NCBI GenBank assembly: GCA_021647805.1
Contig: JAKITZ010000156.1
Span: 1 to 5,917 of the forward strand
Length of the DNA stretch: 5,917 bases
Reading direction: 5' to 3'
Source of the DNA: Robiginitomaculum sp.
Lineage (GTDB): Bacteria > Pseudomonadota > Alphaproteobacteria > Caulobacterales > Maricaulaceae
The stretch's first letter is position 1. The number at the start of each line of letters is the position of its first letter. The notes below the pieces were generated by a model. The model made no database searches, was not told the origin of the DNA, and saw nothing but the letters and a program-made list of their open reading frames with translations. A program made the position numbers and the translations under genes. Below are positions 1 to 5,917 of this stretch, piece by piece.

Positions 1-3000
1 TAACTCCAAATTAAATAGTGAATTAGAGTTTAGTAGACCACTTACTAACTTGTTTGCGATTTAATGGATTAAATCGTGCCGATGTAATTGCTATTTTGCA
101 AAGCCGCCATAAAGGTTAGGGCTAGTTGTAATTTGCTCTAATTCTTTCAAATAAAAAACCTATTGTTGGTTTTGTGGGGTTCCTCACAGGATAAAGCTTA
201 AAAAAACTTAGGCGGAAAACAACATTGATTTTACGGATTACTAAAGCAATCCCTTGGGAAAATCCATGTTTCATTGAGTTTAGCGTATATTCACAATATC
301 AAAGAGCCGCAAATGGCTAAGTTAAAGCCACCTGCATGACCATTATAACAAATGGGTGTAAGGCGAGCATGGTTGGAATTTATCCCCGCTGTTCAAGTGT
401 CGGCAAGGGTGAATAAGTGTTAAATCTTTGCCAATTAACCCTTAGTTTATGGGCGGTCTTTGGCAATGATTGCAAAATGAGGGGTAACGAGCATAGCTAA
501 GCAAAAGTGTATGCGGTTTTGCGGTGAGCAAATGCGACCACTAAAGATTCACGCCTACGACGTGCGACGAACGATCGCCCCCAAATCTAAATTGGGCGCA
601 GTCGCACCTAGTTAATTATATCCGCCGCAAAAGCAGTTCCAGTTCAATTTTAACCGGAAACGCTTTTGAAACGTCTTTTGGCATAAATATAAATGCGCCA
701 GCCAAGTAATAACATTAAAACGCCCAAATGCAGCCACGGCCCTAATTGATTGCCTTTGGCCATAAAGAAATAATGCAAAACACCTAATATGGCACTTAAA
801 TATACCAGCTTATGCAATACCGCCCATCGCTTTGGCCCTAATTTACGGATCGCGGCATTGGTCGATGTTAGTGCCAAAGGTATCAGCAAAACAAAACCGA
901 GCATTCCAAGAGTGATGTAAGTGCGCTTGGTTATGTCTTTTAGCAATGCTGAAAGGGAAAACAATAAATCCATACCAAAATAAGATAACAGGTGCAGGCT
1001 TATGTAAAAGAATGCGAATAGCCCGATCATCCGTCGTAATTTTGTCAACCACGGTATTCGTAATATTTGACGCAATGGCGTTATTGCCAATGAAAGCAGT
1101 AATATCCGCAATGAAGTATCGCCCAAGAACCTATTAGTGGCCTCAATCGGGTTAGCACCTAATGAGCTGATTTTGCCGGTAAACAGCAAACTCCATTGCC
1201 AAAGAAGCCAAACAAACGGCAAGGACAAAGCAATAAACAACAGCAGTTTTAACCAACGCAACCGAGACTTAGACATCAATAATTTCGTTTCAAATCCATA
1301 CCGCGATAAAGCTCGGCCACTGCGTCACCATAGCCATTAAACACTTCTGTTTCCCGCCGATTGAACAAGGATGTAAAGCTACCACCGCCGATCGCCCGTT
1401 CCGATGCCTGACTCCAACGTGGGTGGTCAACATTCGGGTTTACATTAGAGTAAAACCCGTATTCTTTTGGTGCAGATTTTTCCCAAGAAGTAGCCGGTTG
1501 TCTTTTAAGAAACTTAATTTTGACGATAGATTTAATCGACTTAAAGCCGTATTTCCATGGCACAACCAGCCTTAAAGGCGCGCCATTTTGGTTGGGTAAT
1601 TCACGGCCATAAAGCCCGGTAGCCAAGAATGTAAGATCATGCATGGCTTCGTCCATGCGCAAGCCTTCCACATACGGCCAGTCTAAAACCGGCCATCTGG
1701 TACCGCGCATTTGTGACCGTTCGAACTTGGTGACAAACTGCACATAACGGGCATTAGAACTCGGCTCAAACCTAGCCAAAATTTTTCGCAATGGAACCCC
1801 GACCCAAGGGATCACCATTGACCAGCCCTCCACACAACGCAAACGATATATCCGTTCTTCCAATTCATCAGGAAGGATCAAATCCTCAATGGCAAACTTG
1901 CCGGTTTTCGCCGCCTCGCCCTCGACGGTTATTGTCCACGGATCAGTGATCAGTGAATGAGCATATTTGGCAGGATCGCTTTTATCAGTACCGAACTCGT
2001 AAAAGTTATTATAACTGGTGACCAAATTTTCAGGCGTAAGGGGATCAGCAACAGTATAATCTGATTTCTTGAAAACTAGTGGCTTTCGCGTCGATTGCGA
2101 CTTGGTTTTTGCCAATGCCGAGCCACCAACCAAACCAGCTGCCAAACCAAGCCCGCCAATGATATGCCGGCGGTTCAGATATAACCGCTCAGGTGTAGTT
2201 TGGTTTTCTTTTAACTGCCAAGGTTTTGGTATCCGGATCATAATCCTGCCTCATATTGAATAATCCATATAAGACAAGCAGCGCAACATTTACCAGTAAA
2301 AGATTACCGGATCACGCAATGTTTATCTGCTGTGAATATTCTGTCATAAGATATGTAACAAAATTTCAAGTTCATAATAGCCAATAAAAAAAGGCATCAT
2401 AGAGTTCTGCCGTTTTCCTCGGTGGATAAGTACAAAAGAAGCTCAGCAAACAAGGTTTGTTGAAGTAATGCTTTGGCAAAAGTGGAAACAGGTTTTGTGG
2501 TAAATAATTGTGGTCACTAAAAATGACTATAACAAAGCCCATGTTTCACTGGGCTTTTCGGCGCATTCACAATGTCAAACAGCCGCAAACAGATAACTTA
2601 TGAACTGTTGCAACACCATTATAGCAATTGGGTGAGTGATGGGTGCGCTTGAAACTTATCCCCGCCTGCTGATTACTAACAAGGGTAAATAAGGGTCAAA
2701 TAAGGGTGAAATGTTTGCCAATTAACCCTTGGTTCAGATAACACCTTTGCCAATGATTGCTATTCAAGGGTTTCCCTTAATGGTCACCTGACCCTTGTTT
2801 GCACTTATTATTTTGTCTTGCGGCGAAGTGCTAAAGCACCGCCTGCGACGGCGCGGCGAACGGTCGTCCCCAAAGCTCTAAAAGCGCGGTCGCACCTAGT
2901 TAATTTATTCTTCTCGCGGCAAGATCGGCTCGACACCGCCAATTCCGTCACTCCGGATTTAATCCGGAGTCCAGCCTTGCAATACCAATATCACGAGTGG

Positions 3001-5917
3001 TTGGTAATTTCCCATCATCGGCCTTTGAATCAATATTTGTTAATAATCTTCACCATTCACCCTCGCTCCACTTACAGGGCTGGATACCGGATCAAGTCCG
3101 GCATGACGGGCGTGGTGTATTCAATGAAAAGTGATGGATGACGATTAGTTGCTGCTATTAAAATTAAAACAATGAAGCCCACTTTATTTGTTAGCTTAGG
3201 CTTTTCCTGATCACTCCGTTTACTCAGGCAACAGTTAAAACAGGCCTTCGACCAGACCATCATCATTTAACCGGATGTTTTCTGCGGCTGGTACTCGTGG
3301 CAATCCGGGCATGGTCATAACAGCGCCGCAAACCACAACAATGAAACCTGCACCCGCAGAAAGCCGCACTTCGCGCACCGCCAGATCGTGACCAGTTGGC
3401 GCACCGATCAAGGCCGGGTCGGTCGAAAACGAGTATTGGGTTTTGGCAATACACACCGGTAAATGTCCGAACCCTGCATCTTCCCAAGCGGCTAATTGCT
3501 TTTTCACCTTGGCATCCATTGAAACCGAACCCGCGCGGTATATTTCAGTAGCGATAGTTTCAATCTTTGCGATCAGGCTTTGCTCATCAGAATATAGCGG
3601 CGTGAAATTGGCTTTGTTATTTTCGATAAGCTCAACGGTTTTTTGTGCCAATTCAGTAGTTCCTGCCGAGCCTTCTGCCCAATGATTGGCCTCGATCGCT
3701 TCAACGCCCAATGTTTGGCAAAACTCTTGTAATGCAGATAACTCCGCATCAGTATCGGCATGAAACCGGTTGATTGCCACCACTACTGGCAGACCAAATT
3801 TGTGGATATTCTCAATATGCCGCTGCAAGTTTTCACAACCAGCCTTAACCGCCGCCACGTCTTCTTCTGCCAGCTGATCTTTGGCTTTACCGCCATTCAT
3901 TTTTAAGGCCTTAATCGTCGCAACCAACACCACAGCATCGGGTTTAAGGCCGGCTTTGCGGCACTTGATATCAAGGAATTTTTCGGCACCAAGGTCGGCT
4001 CCGAATCCTGCCTCGGTCACTACATAATCAGCCAGCTTCAAAGCAGTTTTAGTAGCTATCGCAGAGTTACAACCATGAGCGATATTGGCAAATGGCCCGC
4101 CATGAATAAACACCGGATTGTTTTCTAAGGTTTGCACTAAATTGGGGGCAAATGCGTCTTTGAGCAATACAGTCATCGGCCCATCAGCCTTGATGTCTTT
4201 GGCCAGAACCAGCTTGCCGGATCGGGTTTCTGCGACCACCATCTTGCCAAGACGTTTTTGCAGATCGGCCAGATCCTTGGCCAAACAAAAAACCGCCATC
4301 ACTTCGGAAGCCACAGTAATATCAAAGCCACCTTGACGGGGAAAACCATTTACTGGCGAGCCAAGCGATGTCACCACTTCTCGCAACGATCTATCATTCA
4401 TATCAAGACCACGCCGCCAGGAGATTTTTCGCAAGTCTATATCAAGATCATTACCCCAATAAATATGATTATCTATCATCGCCGCCAACAAATTATTAGC
4501 CGCCCCAATGGCATGAAAATCACCGGTGAAATGTAAGTTTATTTCTTCCATTGGTACTACTTGCGCGTAACCGCCACCGGCAGCACCACCTTTCATACCA
4601 AAACAAGGACCAAGCGATGGCTCGCGCAGACACATCATGGTTTTCTTACCGATTTTGTTGAGACCATCACCAAGACCGATCAAAGTTGTGGTTTTGCCTT
4701 CACCAGCCGCAGTCGGAGAAATAGCCGTTACCAAAATCAATTTGCCGTCTTGCTTATCTTCTTGTTGAGCAACCCATGACAAGGAAATTTTCGCCTTGTC
4801 ATTGCCATAAGCGGTTACGGCACTGGCCGGTATTTCCAGTTTTTCTGCAATCTTGGTAATTGGCTGCATATCAGCAGCTCTAGCGATCTCGATATCGGTT
4901 TTTGTATGGCTCATAATTAATTTCCCAGATGGTTTTGTTTTTTTACAGTAAAGACCAAAACAAATAAAACCGCCATGACTTTTTAGTCATAACGGTTTTA
5001 CCGAGCGCAATTAAGCACTAGTAAACGACAATCGGGGTTAGGAGCCTGTCGTTATTGTGTGGAAGATTACTCATCTGTCTCCATATTAACAATTTTCTTG
5101 ATTTTTATAAGGCGAATAGCCCTGTTATTGGCTTTTACCGCAAATTCATCTTCGGTTATTTTACCATCACCATCTTCGTCCAAATCTTGAAACTGATCGA
5201 CCATTTTATTTCGCTGTTTCGCCATCCATAGGTTTTCATATTCTGACAAGCTCAAAGAGCGATTGCGGTTTTTATCGTATTTTGACATTTCTTTGCGTTT
5301 AGCTGCCTTTATTTCATCTTTTGAAACTTCACCATCATCGTTGGTATCCCACTCCATATTATGTCCGAAAAACCCATCAAGGTTTGTCAAAGCAGACAGT
5401 CTGCCCAAACCACCATTTCCAAAACCAAAACTATTTCCATCTTTCAAGAAAAAACTCTTGGACTTTACAGCGCCAGGAAACCCATCAGAACTAAGAATCA
5501 TTTTATGTGATCCAGTAGCACCTAAACTATCGATCATTACTTGAACTTGCCCCTCAAGATCAGATCCGTCACCCTTAAACACCATTATTTTTGCATCGCT
5601 GCAATCTCCAGTTTTGCTGATTTTTCCGTCAATTACTTTTACCTCACATTTCACTTTGACAGTTACGTTTTGCTCTTTAGCGAAAGAAGTTCCGGCGAAT
5701 AAAATAGCCAATACAGAGGCTCCGAATAGTGTTGTTGTAAGTTTCATTATCGTTCTCCTTGTTAATTTCAATAATTGCAGAATAGGCTTATCGCACAAGC
5801 TTGCATGACTAACTTTGTCGCAAGTGCCGGGCAATTTGTCGCAAAATGTAACCGCACTAGCGTTATTGCAATAATGTGGACAGTTTTTCACGTTCACCCA
5901 TACAGGTTTTGCGGTTA

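Overview
The window looks like chromosome of a Gram-negative proteobacterium, most likely an alphaproteobacterium. This is an inference from three things: a Tat-exported MsrP with its membrane partner MsrQ, a periplasmic EF-hand protein, and a dispersed inverted-repeat element of the 'PDLIR' type known from alphaproteobacterial intergenic regions. Base composition is moderately AT-rich by eye. No rRNA, tRNA, CRISPR array, transposase or phage gene was seen. All four genes lie on the minus strand.

Layout from left to right. Positions 1-649 carry no convincing gene: a non-coding left edge with a weak minus-strand terminator, then copy A of a long diverged non-coding repeat (core 264-617). Next comes the msrPQ operon: msrQ (650-1276), and msrP (1276-2241) transcribed ahead of it, joined by a TGATG stop/start overlap. 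Positions 2242-3234 are again non-coding. They hold the msrP leader, copy B of the same repeat (core 2539-2905), a palindromic repeat element with 32-bp inverted arms (2945-3109) and a weak terminator for the next gene. Then come fhs (3235-4914), a 150-bp gap with a good hairpin terminator, and a secreted EF-hand protein gene (5067-5747). The upstream region of that gene has two identical 10-bp direct repeats exactly 21 bp apart, a perfect 12-bp palindrome and an 8-bp inverted repeat.

Functionally, MsrP and MsrQ form a periplasmic protein-repair system: MsrQ passes electrons through heme to the molybdenum cofactor of MsrP, which reduces methionine sulfoxide in envelope proteins. Fhs activates formate onto tetrahydrofolate in the cytoplasm and appears monocistronic. 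The EF-hand protein is predicted to be periplasmic and to bind calcium; its role is unknown. Nothing links the three transcription units into one pathway.

The most unusual signal is the pair of long non-coding direct repeats that bracket msrPQ. Seven conserved blocks stay in the same order with nearly the same spacing (offset 2275 rising to about 2289), while the sequence between them has diverged. No gene explains them. They could be two members of a dispersed intergenic repeat or structured-RNA family, or an old duplication of a regulatory region.
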